From positions 22,782 through 86,781 of the forward strand of contig NZ_FXWG01000004.1 in NCBI RefSeq assembly GCF_900177715.1: a DNA stretch of 64,000 bases. Direction: 5' to 3'. Positions 1 to 8,283 of this stretch are shown here, piece by piece. Within the stretch, counting starts at the first letter, position 1. The number at the start of each line of letters is the position of its first letter. The position numbers and the translations under genes were made by a program. The DNA comes from Altererythrobacter xiamenensis. Lineage in GTDB: Bacteria > Pseudomonadota > Alphaproteobacteria > Sphingomonadales > Sphingomonadaceae. Under the pieces are notes generated by a model. That model had not been told where the DNA came from. It made no database searches and was given only the letters and a program-made list of their open reading frames with translations.

Positions 1-1200
1 GTCCTCGTTCCACTCGTCCCACTTTTCGAGGTTGAGCGAAGAGAGGCAGCAGACCGCGGTGCGATCGTTGCCGAGGTGGTCGCGCCCCGTCGGCAGGGTG
101 ATTTCGGCGCACAGGTTCGAGGTCGAGACCTTGAGGCCGAGATCGCGGTGATGCTTCGGCATCATCCGGTTCACCGTGTCGGAGAAGACGATGTAGGGCT
201 CACCCGTCGCGAGGCGCGTTTCGACCAGCTTCTGGAACAGCGAACGCGCATTGACCGTGCTACGCACTTCGCCGGTCTTGGGCGATTTGAGCTCGAAGTC
301 CTCACCCGCGCGCACCGCTTCCATGAAGTCGTCGGTCACCAGCACGCCGTGGTGGAGGTTCAGTGCCTTGCGGTTGAAGTCACCCGACGGCTTGCGGATT
401 TCGAGGAACTCCTCGATCTCCGGATGCGAGATGTCGATGTAGCACGCGGCCGAACCGCGCCGCAGCGAGCCCTGCGAAATCGCCAGCGTCAGCGAGTCCA
501 TCACCCGCACGAAAGGAATGATGCCGCTGGTCTTGCCGTTGAGGCCGACCGGCTCCCCGATGCCGCGGACATTACCCCAATAGGTGCCGATACCGCCGCC
601 CTTGGAGGCGAGCCACACGTTCTCGTTCCAGGTGCCGACGATCCCGTCGAGGCTGTCCTCGACCGAGTTGAGATAGCAGCTGATCGGCAGGCCGCGCGAC
701 GTGCCGCCGTTCGAGAGAACGGGCGTCGCAGGCATGAACCACAGATTCGAAATGTAATCATAGAGCCGCTGCGCGTGATCCTGATCGTCGGCATAGGCAT
801 CCGCGACGCGCGCAAAGAGGTCCTGATACTGCTCGCCCGGCAGCAGGTAGCGATCGGTCAGCGTTTCCTTGCCGAACTCGGTCAGATTGTCATCGCGCGA
901 GGGATCGGTCTGGATCGTGAAACGACGATCGTTGATCTTCTTCGAATCCACGTCCGCAGCAGCCTTGGCTGCATGCGCCACCGCACCTGCGAGCGCTTCG
1001 CCGGCTTTTTCCGAGATCAGCTCTTCCGAGCCCTTGTCTGCCTTGTCCATTGCAACCGCCTTAGCGTTTTCCGGGCCGTTACCCGGGGCCTTCTTCGAAG
1101 CAGGCTTCGACTTGGTGGCCGTTTTCGTGTCGGCCGGTACGGTGTTTTCCGTCTCCTGATCGAGCCCCATCGCCGCTTCGTCTCCAGTCCTGAATTCCAT
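1..1200 (-). CDS. nrdA: Ribonucleoside-diphosphate reductase alpha subunit, class I (5' part, runs off the window)
   Basis: Large subunit of the enzyme that reduces ribonucleotides to deoxyribonucleotides. The first 400 codons are present and the gene leaves the window at base 1. The core starts near residue 95 and holds the family signatures SNGGTSRGLPISCY (substrate-site Cys), SKGGGIGTYWG and NLCAEITLPT (thiyl-radical Cys and Glu). Residues 1 to about 90 are Ala/Lys/Glu-rich low complexity and do not resemble an ATP-cone, so the usual N-terminal activity-regulating domain seems absent. The start chosen is the first ATG, preceded by GCGGGGCG; an in-frame ATG at 1170 with GGAG upstream is an alternative. 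The long AT-rich upstream region carries candidate NrdR boxes. The product call is firm; the subclass is not settled without nrdB. Confidence 0.95.
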   Translation of the reverse strand, partial: MEFRTGDEAAMGLDQETENTVPADTKTATKSKPASKKAPGNGPENAKAVAMDKADKGSEELISEKAGEALAGAVAHAAKAAADVDSKKINDRRFTIQTDPSRDDNLTEFGKETLTDRYLLPGEQYQDLFARVADAYADDQDHAQRLYDYISNLWFMPATPVLSNGGTSRGLPISCYLNSVEDSLDGIVGTWNENVWLASKGGGIGTYWGNVRGIGEPVGLNGKTSGIIPFVRVMDSLTLAISQGSLRRGSAACYIDISHPEIEEFLEIRKPSGDFNRKALNLHHGVLVTDDFMEAVRAGEDFELKSPKTGEVRSTVNARSLFQKLVETRLATGEPYIVFSDTVNRMMPKHHRDLGLKVSTSNLCAEITLPTGRDHLGNDRTAVCCLSSLNLEKWDEWNED

Positions 1201-1412
1201 TTGTCGCCCCGCTCTTTCTTCCCCGTGGTCCGGTCCGTCTGCGGACCCGGATGTTCCACATGTGTTCGACTCGGCGAGGATGCCCCCACCTAGCAATTTT
1301 CGGGCGCCAACGGCGAATTAGTTTTCCCGTTTTTGCCCACAGCCCTCAGACTATTTGCGACCCGAAAGACCGACTCGTTCCCCGTCTGCAGATATGGTGT
1401 TTCTGCAGCAAA

Positions 1413-1462
1413 AAACTAGGTCTTGTGGGTGCCCCCGCGTCTGGAACCACTAGATAGTGAAT
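1413..1462 (-). promoter_or_regulatory. Candidate pair of NrdR boxes upstream of nrdA
   Basis: Two near-palindromic elements lie about 210-250 bases upstream of the nrdA start: AAACTAGGTCTTGT at 1413-1426 and CCACTAGATAGTGA at 1447-1460. Both resemble the NrdR consensus (acaCwAtATaTwGtgt), and NrdR boxes normally occur in pairs in front of ribonucleotide reductase genes. Centre-to-centre spacing is 34 bases, slightly over the usual three helical turns. The match is by eye. Confidence 0.45.
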
Positions 1463-1651
1463 CACTGAGGACTCTCGCGCAAGAGGGTTAAATGAAATAA
1501 ACCATCGGGAACGGCGCAAATCGCAGTTCGCCAATTATGCTGCAGTGCAGCGAAGCGGCGGATTTGCTAGGCTCGCGAAACACGCAAGCCCCAAAATGAA
1601 TCCGTGAAAAAATTTATACGGGCAAAAGCGTTTTGGCGGGCTTGAGAATCA

Positions 1652-1682
1652 TTCGAATCCGCTTGCGCAATTTTCGAATCCG
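1652..1682. repeat. Direct repeat TTCGAATCCG, 21-bp period
   Basis: TTCGAATCCG occurs at 1652-1661 and again at 1673-1682, exactly two helical turns apart, in the non-coding stretch between the LysR gene end and the nrdA promoter. The rest of 1201-1757 is AT-rich compared with its surroundings, with no gene visible. The period suits a protein-binding site, but no regulator can be named. Confidence 0.4.
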
Positions 1683-1757
1683 GATGTGCCCGAGGGAGCG
1701 CGCTGGCAGCGGCTCCTTAAGTCTTCAGGGCGACCGAATCGCGGCTGCCCGAGGCGG

Positions 1758-2666
1758 TCAGACGAAGAGCCGCTGACGGCCCATCGAATCGGCCAGGAAA
1801 TCGACAAAGCCATTCGCTTCGGGACCAAGCGGCGCGTCGCCGATGGGTCCGGCATAAATCGGCTGCAGCCCGCCATGCCATTGCGGCAACAGCCGCCACA
1901 GCCGGCCCGAAGCGATCTCTTGATGGACCAGCCAGAGAGGTGCCAGCGCGATCCCGGCATTCTCGAGCACTGCGCTGCGCAGCGCGTCGAGATTGTCGCA
2001 GCGCAGCCGTGTCGTGGGTGAGACCTCGCGATGTTCGGCGCCGCGTTCGAGTCGCCACGGCGCGATCCGCGATCCGGCCGGTGCGGATTCGATTGTCGGC
2101 AGGCGCGCGAGATCGTCGACCGTCCTGGGTGCGCCATGATCGCGCACGAGCATGGGGCCCGCACACAGCACAAGCGGGACATCACCGAGCTTGCGCCGTT
2201 CCCCCAGTCGGGCTGGCAGTGGTCCAATCTCGATCGCGAGGTCGACCTCGTCGGATTGGGGAAGTGCTGCGTCGCGATCGCGCAGCGTCCGAATCTCGCC
2301 ATCGAGGTCGGGATGCCGCGCGAGGAAAGCGCAGAGCGCCGGTGCCACGAGCACATGACCCAGCGCTGCAGGTGCGGCGAGCCGGATGTGCCCGCCCAAT
2401 GCCTGCGCGCGGGTGCCAACGCTGCGTTCGGCTTCGGCGACGAGCCCGATGACTTCGCGTGCCCTGCGGATCAGGCGCTCGCCATCCGGCGTCAGCGCGA
2501 CCCGGCGTGTCGTGCGCCTGAACATGCTCGCGCCGAGATGCGTTTCGAGATCGGCGACCTGTCGGCTGACCGCCGACTGGCTCTGCCCGCTCGCCCGCGC
2601 AGCCGCTGAAAAGCCGCCGTGATCGGCCACGAGAACGAAAGCGCGATAGGCGGCCAGCATGTCCAT
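1758..2666 (-). CDS. LysR-family transcriptional regulator
   Basis: A 302-residue protein of typical LysR length. Residues 1-60 form the winged helix-turn-helix (AARASGQSQSAVSRQVADLE, then LGASMFRRTTRRVALTPDGE). The rest is the LysR substrate-binding fold with two alpha/beta subdomains and a C-terminal hydrophobic segment typical of the CrgA/PecT-type group. It would bind DNA as a tetramer and respond to a small effector. No divergently transcribed target adjoins it, so the effector and regulon are unknown. The ATG gives a full helix-turn-helix, which supports the start. Confidence 0.93.
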   Translation of the reverse strand: MDMLAAYRAFVLVADHGGFSAAARASGQSQSAVSRQVADLETHLGASMFRRTTRRVALTPDGERLIRRAREVIGLVAEAERSVGTRAQALGGHIRLAAPAALGHVLVAPALCAFLARHPDLDGEIRTLRDRDAALPQSDEVDLAIEIGPLPARLGERRKLGDVPLVLCAGPMLVRDHGAPRTVDDLARLPTIESAPAGSRIAPWRLERGAEHREVSPTTRLRCDNLDALRSAVLENAGIALAPLWLVHQEIASGRLWRLLPQWHGGLQPIYAGPIGDAPLGPEANGFVDFLADSMGRQRLFV

Positions 2667-2855
2667 ACCTGCCCATTCTATGCAGATTGCGCATTAATAG
2701 GAAGCTTATTTGCCCGATTGAGTATGAATCCATATCAAAGCGACGGATTCACGCCAGCCGAGTGCGTTCTTGATGGGCCTTGCGACTTGCCTCCTTGTGC
2801 GCCCTTTGAACCATAGTAGCCGTGCACGTTCGAGCGCCCCGAAAGGCTCGGTCAC

Positions 2856-2890
2856 GCAAAAAGGGCCCCGCCCTCAGGCGAGGCCCTCTT
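2856..2890 (-). terminator. Rho-independent terminator of the acidic lipoprotein gene
   Basis: On the minus strand an AGGGCCTCGCC / GGCGGGGCCCT hairpin with a short CTGA-type loop is followed by TTTTT. It lies about 50 bases beyond the stop codon at 2940. Stem and T-run are both seen directly. Confidence 0.8.
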
Positions 2891-2939
2891 CGAACGAAGG
2901 GCGAAAACCGCTTCGTTGAAATCGGCTGTCCGAAACGGA

Positions 2940-3215
2940 TTATTCCATTTCGTCGGCGCGCTCGTTGATCGCGTCAGCGGCGTCATCGCCAATGTCATCG
3001 ACCTGCTCGGCCTGGGCGTTGAGCGCATCCTCGCGAGCATCGGTCGCAGCTTCATCGGCTGCTTCTTCGAGAGCTTCGGCGCGCTCGTTGCCTACGTCCT
3101 CGATCGCATCGGCTTGCTCTTCAAGAGCGTCTCCGCGCTCTTCAACGGCACTATCGGGGCCGCAAGCTGCAAGCAGTGCGAGGGCGGGCAGGGAAATCAT
3201 TGCAGTAAACTTCAT
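2940..3215 (-). CDS. Small acidic alpha-helical lipoprotein, function unknown
   Basis: A 91-residue predicted lipoprotein: a short hydrophobic signal with lipobox LLAAC near residues 14-18, then a mature part made almost only of Glu, Asp, Ala and a few Arg, Asn and Gln in a repeating helical pattern (EERGDALEEQADAIEDVGNE and later variants). This suggests one long, highly charged coiled coil on a membrane surface. The start is fixed by AGGAGG six bases before the ATG; a longer frame reaches 3269 without support. Short acidic coiled-coil lipoproteins are common in Sphingomonadales, but I know no function. It has its own terminator. Confidence 0.8.
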   Translation of the reverse strand: MKFTAMISLPALALLAACGPDSAVEERGDALEEQADAIEDVGNERAEALEEAADEAATDAREDALNAQAEQVDDIGDDAADAINERADEME

Positions 3216-3314
3216 CAATATCCTCCTGATGTCGTATTTCGCGAGACCAAAGCTGGTCGCGATTCTCATTCTCAGGGAAATCAGCGAAGCTCGGCCCGAA
3301 TTGTTCCGAAATTC

Positions 3315-4217
3315 TCAGGAAGCATCTGTTTCCCCGGCACTGCCGGCATGAGCCGCAATCGCATCGGCAATAGGATCGACCAGCTCCATCGGCAAGTCAT
3401 GACCCCAGCCCTTGAAGGTCGTGATCCTGGCGCCCGGTATCGCTTCGGCGGTGGCGCGTCCGCCTTCCACCTTGACCAGCGGGTCGTCTTCGCCGTGCAG
3501 GACCAGAGTCGGCGCCTTCACATTGCGCAGGCGCGCCGTGCGGTCGCCATCGTCGATGATCGCCGCCATCTGACGCACCAGCCCTTCGGGATAGACCGAG
3601 CGGCGGACGGTTTCGCGTACCCGTTCGCGCTGGCGCTCGGGATCGGCCCTGTAACCGGGGCTGCCGATCGCCTGCTGGACCATGATGCCGTGTTCGACCA
3701 GCACGTCCTCTTCCATCGAGGCCGGGCGCGTCGTCAGCGCCTTCATCGCGTGCTTGTCGGCCTGCGGCAGCTTGGGGTTACCGGTGGTCGAGAAGATCGA
3801 GGTCAGCGTGCGGACCTTTTCGGGGTGGTTCACCGCGACCAGCTGCGCAATCATGCCGCCCATCGAACCGCCGACGATATGCGCACTGTCGATATCGAGC
3901 GCATCGAGCACGCCCGCCCCGTCTGCCGCCATATCCGAAAGCGTGTAGGGAACGCGCGGCGGGAAGCCGAGACGCTTGCGGATCACGTGCCAGGCGACAT
4001 GGGGCACCCGCTCGCCATCGAATTTCTGGCTGAGGCCGATGTCGCGATTGTCGTAGCGGATGACGCGAAAACCGCGCCCGGCCAGTGCCTCGACCAGTTC
4101 CATCGGCCAGAGCGTCATCTGCGCGCCGAGCCCCATGATGAGAAGCATCGGGGGATCATCCCGATGCCCGTGTTCGTCATATTCGAATGTGAGTCCGTTC
4201 GCCTGGATCTGGGGCAT
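3315..4217 (-). CDS. Alpha/beta-fold hydrolase
   Basis: A 300-residue cytosolic hydrolase. Visible parts: oxyanion region LLIMGLGAQMTLWP, strand RVIRYDNRDIGLS, nucleophile elbow GGSMGGM (Ser), acid LHGEDDPL (Asp) and final GWGHDLP (His). Together they form a complete catalytic triad with a cap region between. The N-terminal pattern (glycine-rich loop, then YDNRDIG) is typical of esterases or lactonases annotated as alpha/beta hydrolases in this order. The substrate cannot be read from the sequence. It may share a transcript with the upstream TonB-domain gene, 138 bases away. Confidence 0.9.
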   Translation of the reverse strand: MPQIQANGLTFEYDEHGHRDDPPMLLIMGLGAQMTLWPMELVEALAGRGFRVIRYDNRDIGLSQKFDGERVPHVAWHVIRKRLGFPPRVPYTLSDMAADGAGVLDALDIDSAHIVGGSMGGMIAQLVAVNHPEKVRTLTSIFSTTGNPKLPQADKHAMKALTTRPASMEEDVLVEHGIMVQQAIGSPGYRADPERQRERVRETVRRSVYPEGLVRQMAAIIDDGDRTARLRNVKAPTLVLHGEDDPLVKVEGGRATAEAIPGARITTFKGWGHDLPMELVDPIADAIAAHAGSAGETDAS

Positions 4218-4355
4218 GCTTGCCGCGCCCTTTCGTTTCTCGTGTTGCCTCCCGGGTCAGGTCGATCGACCGGACCCCGCCTATCGCTATAGGGCAAGAG
4301 AGCAATCCGGGAAACGGGGGACACGGCAAGTCACGCCCCCAGAAAGGACGCCGCG

Positions 4356-4853
4356 CTAGCCGCCCAGCGTCACGACGCTCTCTTCCGCTCCGCTGCTGGC
4401 CATGCGGGCGCTTTCCATCTGCTCGAGCTTCCTGGCGAGCGCTTCATGTTCGGGCGCGTCGGGCGCGAAGATGATGTTCGCCTGGAAGGTCTGGTCCCTG
4501 AGGTTCTGGACCGGCGCATCGTCGAGCCTTGCGATCCAGCGCACGGCGCGGGTCGCGACCCGGTCGGTCGGCGCATGGCCCGAGCTGCGATAGAGCGAAA
4601 CGTTTTCGGCCTTGCCATCGGCACCCACGGTGAAGCGGACCTGGACGATGCCGCTTTTCGGCCGCGTGTTGGAGAAACGCTCGGACTGGATCAGCCCGCG
4701 ATTGAGCGAACGCGTCACGTCCTGCGACCATTCTTCCATCGCGGCCTGCGACTGGACGACGATGCCCTCGTCGCCGGCGATGGCAGGAGTGGTTGCGGTG
4801 AAGGCGCCCAGCGCAAGGGCCGAAGCGAATGCAGTCTTGGTAAGAGTATTCAT
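4356..4853 (-). CDS. Secreted TonB C-terminal domain protein
   Basis: A 165-residue exported protein. Residues 1-25 are a cleavable signal peptide ending in AIAGDEG. Residues 70-130 match the TonB C-terminal fold (SGIVQVRFTVGADGKAENVS, RSSGHAPTDRVATRAVRWI). It lacks the membrane anchor and proline-rich spacer of a true energy-coupling TonB, so it is probably a free periplasmic protein. The start is set by GGAGGA seven bases upstream of the ATG; longer frames run through the C-rich leader. An 11-base homopolymer sits directly upstream of the ribosome binding site. Confidence 0.82.
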   Translation of the reverse strand: MNTLTKTAFASALALGAFTATTPAIAGDEGIVVQSQAAMEEWSQDVTRSLNRGLIQSERFSNTRPKSGIVQVRFTVGADGKAENVSLYRSSGHAPTDRVATRAVRWIARLDDAPVQNLRDQTFQANIIFAPDAPEHEALARKLEQMESARMASSGAEESVVTLGG

Positions 4854-4869
4854 GTGATCATCCTCCATT

Positions 4870-4880
4870 GGGGGGGGGGG
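4870..4880. repeat. Homopolymer of 11 G (C11 on the mRNA strand) in the TonB-domain gene leader
   Basis: Eleven consecutive G on the plus strand, followed after one T by three more G, lie immediately upstream of the ribosome binding site of the minus-strand gene starting at 4853. Tracts of this length can slip during replication. The tract is outside the coding frame used here, so any effect would be on expression. Its length could also be a sequencing uncertainty. Confidence 0.85.
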
Positions 4881-5142
4881 TGGGATGACCGGCCAGTGCG
4901 ACCAGCGTTGCCGAGCACCAGTCCCAAATACTCGTGCGGCGGCTGTCGTGGTCGATCGAGAGGCGGACCCTGGAACAATGGGGTCGCATTGGGGGATGGG
5001 CCCGCCTCCTGATGCTGTTTTCGCGGAAGGTGCCCGCGATCTCAACGAAACCTCTGCGAACGGCGCTTCCACTCGGCATGCGGCATGGGGAGCCGACGAA
5101 CGGGTGACTGGCTCCGATAAGTGGGAGCGGCGCGCGGTCCGG

Positions 5143-6729
5143 CTAGGGCACCAGTACCGTGTCTTCGGCCACCGGCAACGTCTCGGGATAGTCGAGCGTG
5201 TAATGCAGCCCGCGGCTTTCCTTCCTGCGCAGTGCCGATTTCACGATCAGCTCTGCCGCCTGCAGCAGGTTCCTGAGCTCGATGAGATCGGTCGTGACGA
5301 CGAAGCTGCCGTAATAATCCTCGACCTCTTCCTGCAGCAGCCGGATCCGGTTGGCGGCGCGCTCCAGCCGCTTCGTGGTGCGCACGATGCCGACATAGTT
5401 CCACATGAAGCGGCGGATCTCGGTCCAGTTCTGCTTGATGACGACCTGCTCGTCCGAATCCGAAACGCGGCTTTCGTCCCATTCCTTGATCGGTGGCGGT
5501 TCGTCGAGCTGGTCCCAGCAGGCCAGCACATCCTTCGCCGCTGCTTCACCGAACACGAAACATTCGAGCAGCGAGTTGGACGCGAGGCGGTTGGCGCCGT
5601 GCAGCCCGCTCTCGGTGCATTCGCCCGCGGCCCACAATCCGGGCAGGTCGGTGCGCGCGTCGAGCCCGATCATGACCCCGCCGCAGGTATAGTGCTGCGC
5701 CGGGACCACCGGGATCGGTCCCTTGGTCATATCGATGCCGAGCCCCATCAGCTTTTCATGGATCGTGGGGAAGTGCTCCTTCACGAACTCGGGAGGCTGG
5801 TGGCTGATATCGAGATGGACGTAATCGAGCCCGTAGCGCTTGATCTGGTCGTCATTGGCGCGCGCAACGATATCGCGCGGGGCCAGCTCCATCCGCTCCG
5901 GATCGTATTTCTCCATGTAGCGCTCACCCGTCTGCGGGTTGAACAGCCGCCCGCCCTCGCCGCGCACCGCCTCTGTAATGAGGAAGTTCTTGACGTCGAG
6001 ATTGTAGAGGCAGGTCGGGTGGAACTGCATCATTTCCATGTTGGAGACACGGCAGCCCGCGCGCCAGGCCATGGCGATCCCGTCCCCCGTCGCGCCGCGC
6101 GGTGCAGTAGAAAAGAGATAGCAGCGCCCGGCACCGCCCGCCGCGAGCACGGTGGCGCGAGCGACATGCCGTTCGACGCGCCCGGTCGCTTCGTCGAGCG
6201 CATAGGCGCCCCACACGCGGCCCTCGCCCGAATATTGTTCGCCATGACGGCCGGTGATGAAGTCTATGCAGGTGCGGCCCGGCAACATGGTAATGTTGGG
6301 GTTGGCGTCTGCCGCCTTGAGCAATGCCTCCTGCACTGCCCAGCCGGTCGCATCGTTGACATGCACGATCCGCCGGTGGCTGTGGCCGCCTTCTCGCGTG
6401 AGGTGAAGGTCGCCGCCCTCGCGGTTGAACGGCACCCCCAACTCGCACAGCCTGTCGATCGAAGCCGGCGCATTCTCGATCACGAATTCGACCGTCTTGC
6501 GATCGTTGAGACCGGCGCCAGCGATCATCGTATCGCGGATGTGGTTTTCGAAAGTGTCGCCTGTATCAAGCACGGCGGCAATCCCGCCCTGCGCCCAGGC
6601 GGTCGAGCCGCCGGTGAGCGATCCCTTGGCCAGGACCAGCACCTTCTTGCTTTGGGCCAGCGCGAGCGCAGCGGTCAGGCCCGCAGCGCCAGAGCCGATC
6701 ACCAGCACGTCATATGTTTCGCCGCTCAT
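5143..6729 (-). CDS. nadB: L-aspartate oxidase (quinolinate synthesis)
   Basis: FAD enzyme oxidising L-aspartate to iminoaspartate, first step of de novo NAD synthesis, in the cytosol. The 528-residue length fits NadB. Seen are the N-terminal dinucleotide motif VLVIGSGAAGLTAALAL, the GGSTAWAQGGIAA loop, the flavin/substrate segment QFHPTCLY, the catalytic Arg region APRDIVARA, PAQHYTCGGV, and the conserved GLHGANRLASNSLLE. A C-terminal helical domain completes it. NadA and NadC are not adjacent. Succinate dehydrogenase flavoprotein is excluded by the NadB-type GANRLASNSLLE and the short C terminus. Confidence 0.97.
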   Translation of the reverse strand: MSGETYDVLVIGSGAAGLTAALALAQSKKVLVLAKGSLTGGSTAWAQGGIAAVLDTGDTFENHIRDTMIAGAGLNDRKTVEFVIENAPASIDRLCELGVPFNREGGDLHLTREGGHSHRRIVHVNDATGWAVQEALLKAADANPNITMLPGRTCIDFITGRHGEQYSGEGRVWGAYALDEATGRVERHVARATVLAAGGAGRCYLFSTAPRGATGDGIAMAWRAGCRVSNMEMMQFHPTCLYNLDVKNFLITEAVRGEGGRLFNPQTGERYMEKYDPERMELAPRDIVARANDDQIKRYGLDYVHLDISHQPPEFVKEHFPTIHEKLMGLGIDMTKGPIPVVPAQHYTCGGVMIGLDARTDLPGLWAAGECTESGLHGANRLASNSLLECFVFGEAAAKDVLACWDQLDEPPPIKEWDESRVSDSDEQVVIKQNWTEIRRFMWNYVGIVRTTKRLERAANRIRLLQEEVEDYYGSFVVTTDLIELRNLLQAAELIVKSALRRKESRGLHYTLDYPETLPVAEDTVLVP

Positions 6730-6907
6730 GCTCGCCTCATGGCGTGTGCCAGCCTATCGGGCAAGCGAATTGGGGCCTTTGGTCGGCCGCCCGATCCCGG
6801 CCCCTCCTGCCCCGCAATCCGGCCCAAACCGCTGCAATGACCGGGTTTTAATGTGACAGTCCTTGTGCGTCGGTCCAGCCTCGCAGTCCTCAAAGGGGGC
6901 ACATCAC

Positions 6908-7099
6908 ATGATCGGCTTGCTCCGATGCACGTTCAACAGTCACAGCCCGGAGCATTACCGGGTGAGCTGGAATGGCGAGCATTATTGCGGGACGTGCAAC
7001 CGCTGCGGTCGTCCGATCCGCCGCGAGGCACGGGGCCAGTGGCGCCTCCAGGAGAACCCGTCTCGGGTCGCACAATGCGAGCGGGATGCGAGGTTGTAG
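6908..7099 (+). CDS. Small CxxC protein, paralogue of the next gene
   Basis: A 63-residue protein with N-terminal LLRCTFNSHSPEHY, then YCGTCNRCGRPIRRE and a GQWRL segment. The Cys and His residues suggest a small metal site: one Cys and one His near residues 7-12 and a CxxCxxC-like cluster near 28-34. AAGGGGG about ten bases before the ATG supports the start. The next plus-strand gene has the same layout (short strand with Cys, H-S, CxxC, basic/acidic tail with Trp), so the two look like paralogues. Related short proteins occur in sphingomonads and phages; I know no function. Confidence 0.6.
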   Translation: MIGLLRCTFNSHSPEHYRVSWNGEHYCGTCNRCGRPIRREARGQWRLQENPSRVAQCERDARL

Positions 7100-7328
7100 A
7101 TCCGCCCCTCTTCCCGAGGGCGGTATCCTGAAGGCTTGCGCCCGAACACACGCAGGCCTGCCGCGCATCCCGTGAGCTGACCGCTCACTTTCCCGACATG
7201 GTTAACGCTATGTGGCAAGCAGGGAACGCCTCAACGAAATGACCGTGGGTACGGGCCCCGGGCGCGCTACACGCGAAGCCACAGGGGATTCGGGTCAAAA
7301 AAATCGGGGGCGCAAGGGTACGCATTTC

Positions 7329-7517
7329 ATGAAATTCCGTGTTCTCGCCTGCGCGTTCGGGCGACACTCGGTCGACAAGACCAATCTTCGCAAGACGGGC
7401 GGCATGCACGTCGGGCGCTGCCGCTGCTGCCATACGCCTATGGAAGAAGTCGAACCCCATCGCTGGGGTGTGCTTCGCGTGCGGGGTGCCGGGCTGGAGC
7501 GACGCGGGGTCATCTAG
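7329..7517 (+). CDS. Small CxxC protein, paralogue of the preceding gene
   Basis: A 62-residue protein: FRVLACAFGRHSVDKTNLRK, then GGMHVGRCRCCHTPMEEVEP and HRWGVLRVRG. It shares with the gene at 6908 the order Cys-x-Phe, His-Ser, a glycine-led CxCC cluster, an acidic or basic PM/PI-x-E step, and a Trp. The pattern suggests a one-zinc microprotein. A GCAAGGGT stretch lies upstream of the ATG. About 230 bases separate the two genes, with a CCGCCC/GGGCGG hairpin near 7102-7122 between them. The function is unknown. Confidence 0.6.
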   Translation: MKFRVLACAFGRHSVDKTNLRKTGGMHVGRCRCCHTPMEEVEPHRWGVLRVRGAGLERRGVI

Positions 7518-7541
7518 GCCGCGCTGCTACGACAAAAGCAA

Positions 7542-8276
7542 TCAGAGGCGCGCTGTCACGAGCCGGTAGCCGGCATCGTATTGCGTGAGGGATAGCACCT
7601 CGCCATAGCGCGCCTCCCACTCTCCGCCTGTCAGATCGGCTTCAAGCCGCGCAAGGCCATCCTCGAGACCGTCGAGTTTCCAGAAGGACGAGCTACCCTT
7701 GCGGATGCGCGGGTCGAGATAGGCCTGCGGGCGGCGCCAATAGGCATAGAGAAACCCGTCGCTGCAATCATGCGGGACGGGAATGGGTTCGACGTCGACA
7801 TCGCCGAGATGCTTTGCATAAGCCTCCATCGGCGGCATTTGCGCCTCATCGAGTTCGGCCAGCGCGGGGAGATAATCGAGCAACCACGCATTGCGGCAGG
7901 CCGGATCGAAGGTGAGGATGACTATCCGGTCGCGCGCGACGCGGCGCATCTCCGCAAGCCCTGCACCCGGATCGGGCCAGTGGTGCACCGTCAGCACCGC
8001 CATCGCCGCATCGAAACTGCCGTCGCCGAAGGGCAGAGCATCGGCCGTGCCCTGCACGGCTGGCGAGGCGTCGGGCGCGCGCTGCGCAATCATTTCGGCA
8101 GAGGGTTCGAGCGCGGTCACATTTCTGTCCGCCGGTTCGTAGGAGCCGGTGCCCGCGCCCACGTTCAGCACGCTTTTGGCATCGCCCAGCGCCGCTTCGA
8201 TCCGCGCCGCAATGCGCGCGTCCGGTCGTCGCAGATTGGCGTAATCGAGGCCGATCGTGTCGTATAGCGCCGACAC
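7542..8276 (-). CDS. Class I SAM-dependent methyltransferase
   Basis: A 244-residue cytosolic methyltransferase. Motif I is NVGAGTGSYEP (residues 38-48), followed by the acidic ALEPSAEMI, then ADALPFGDGSFDAAMAVLTVHHW, characteristic of the UbiE/SAM type-11 fold. The C-terminal part (DCSDGFLYAYWRRPQAYLDP) is typical of a subgroup in Proteobacteria without a defined substrate. It begins with GTG, 7 bases after the stop codon of the upstream ABC ATPase, so the two are probably one transcript. The substrate cannot be assigned. Confidence 0.88.
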   Translation of the reverse strand: MSALYDTIGLDYANLRRPDARIAARIEAALGDAKSVLNVGAGTGSYEPADRNVTALEPSAEMIAQRAPDASPAVQGTADALPFGDGSFDAAMAVLTVHHWPDPGAGLAEMRRVARDRIVILTFDPACRNAWLLDYLPALAELDEAQMPPMEAYAKHLGDVDVEPIPVPHDCSDGFLYAYWRRPQAYLDPRIRKGSSSFWKLDGLEDGLARLEADLTGGEWEARYGEVLSLTQYDAGYRLVTARL

Positions 8277-8283
8277 GGCACGC

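Noticed and set aside
1641..1690. TTCGAATCC motif as a tRNA T-arm
   Set aside because: No acceptor or anticodon stem fits on either strand, and the motif is repeated in tandem.
2724..2816. A 30-codon plus-strand frame near the LysR gene
   Set aside because: It has no ribosome binding site and no recognisable feature.
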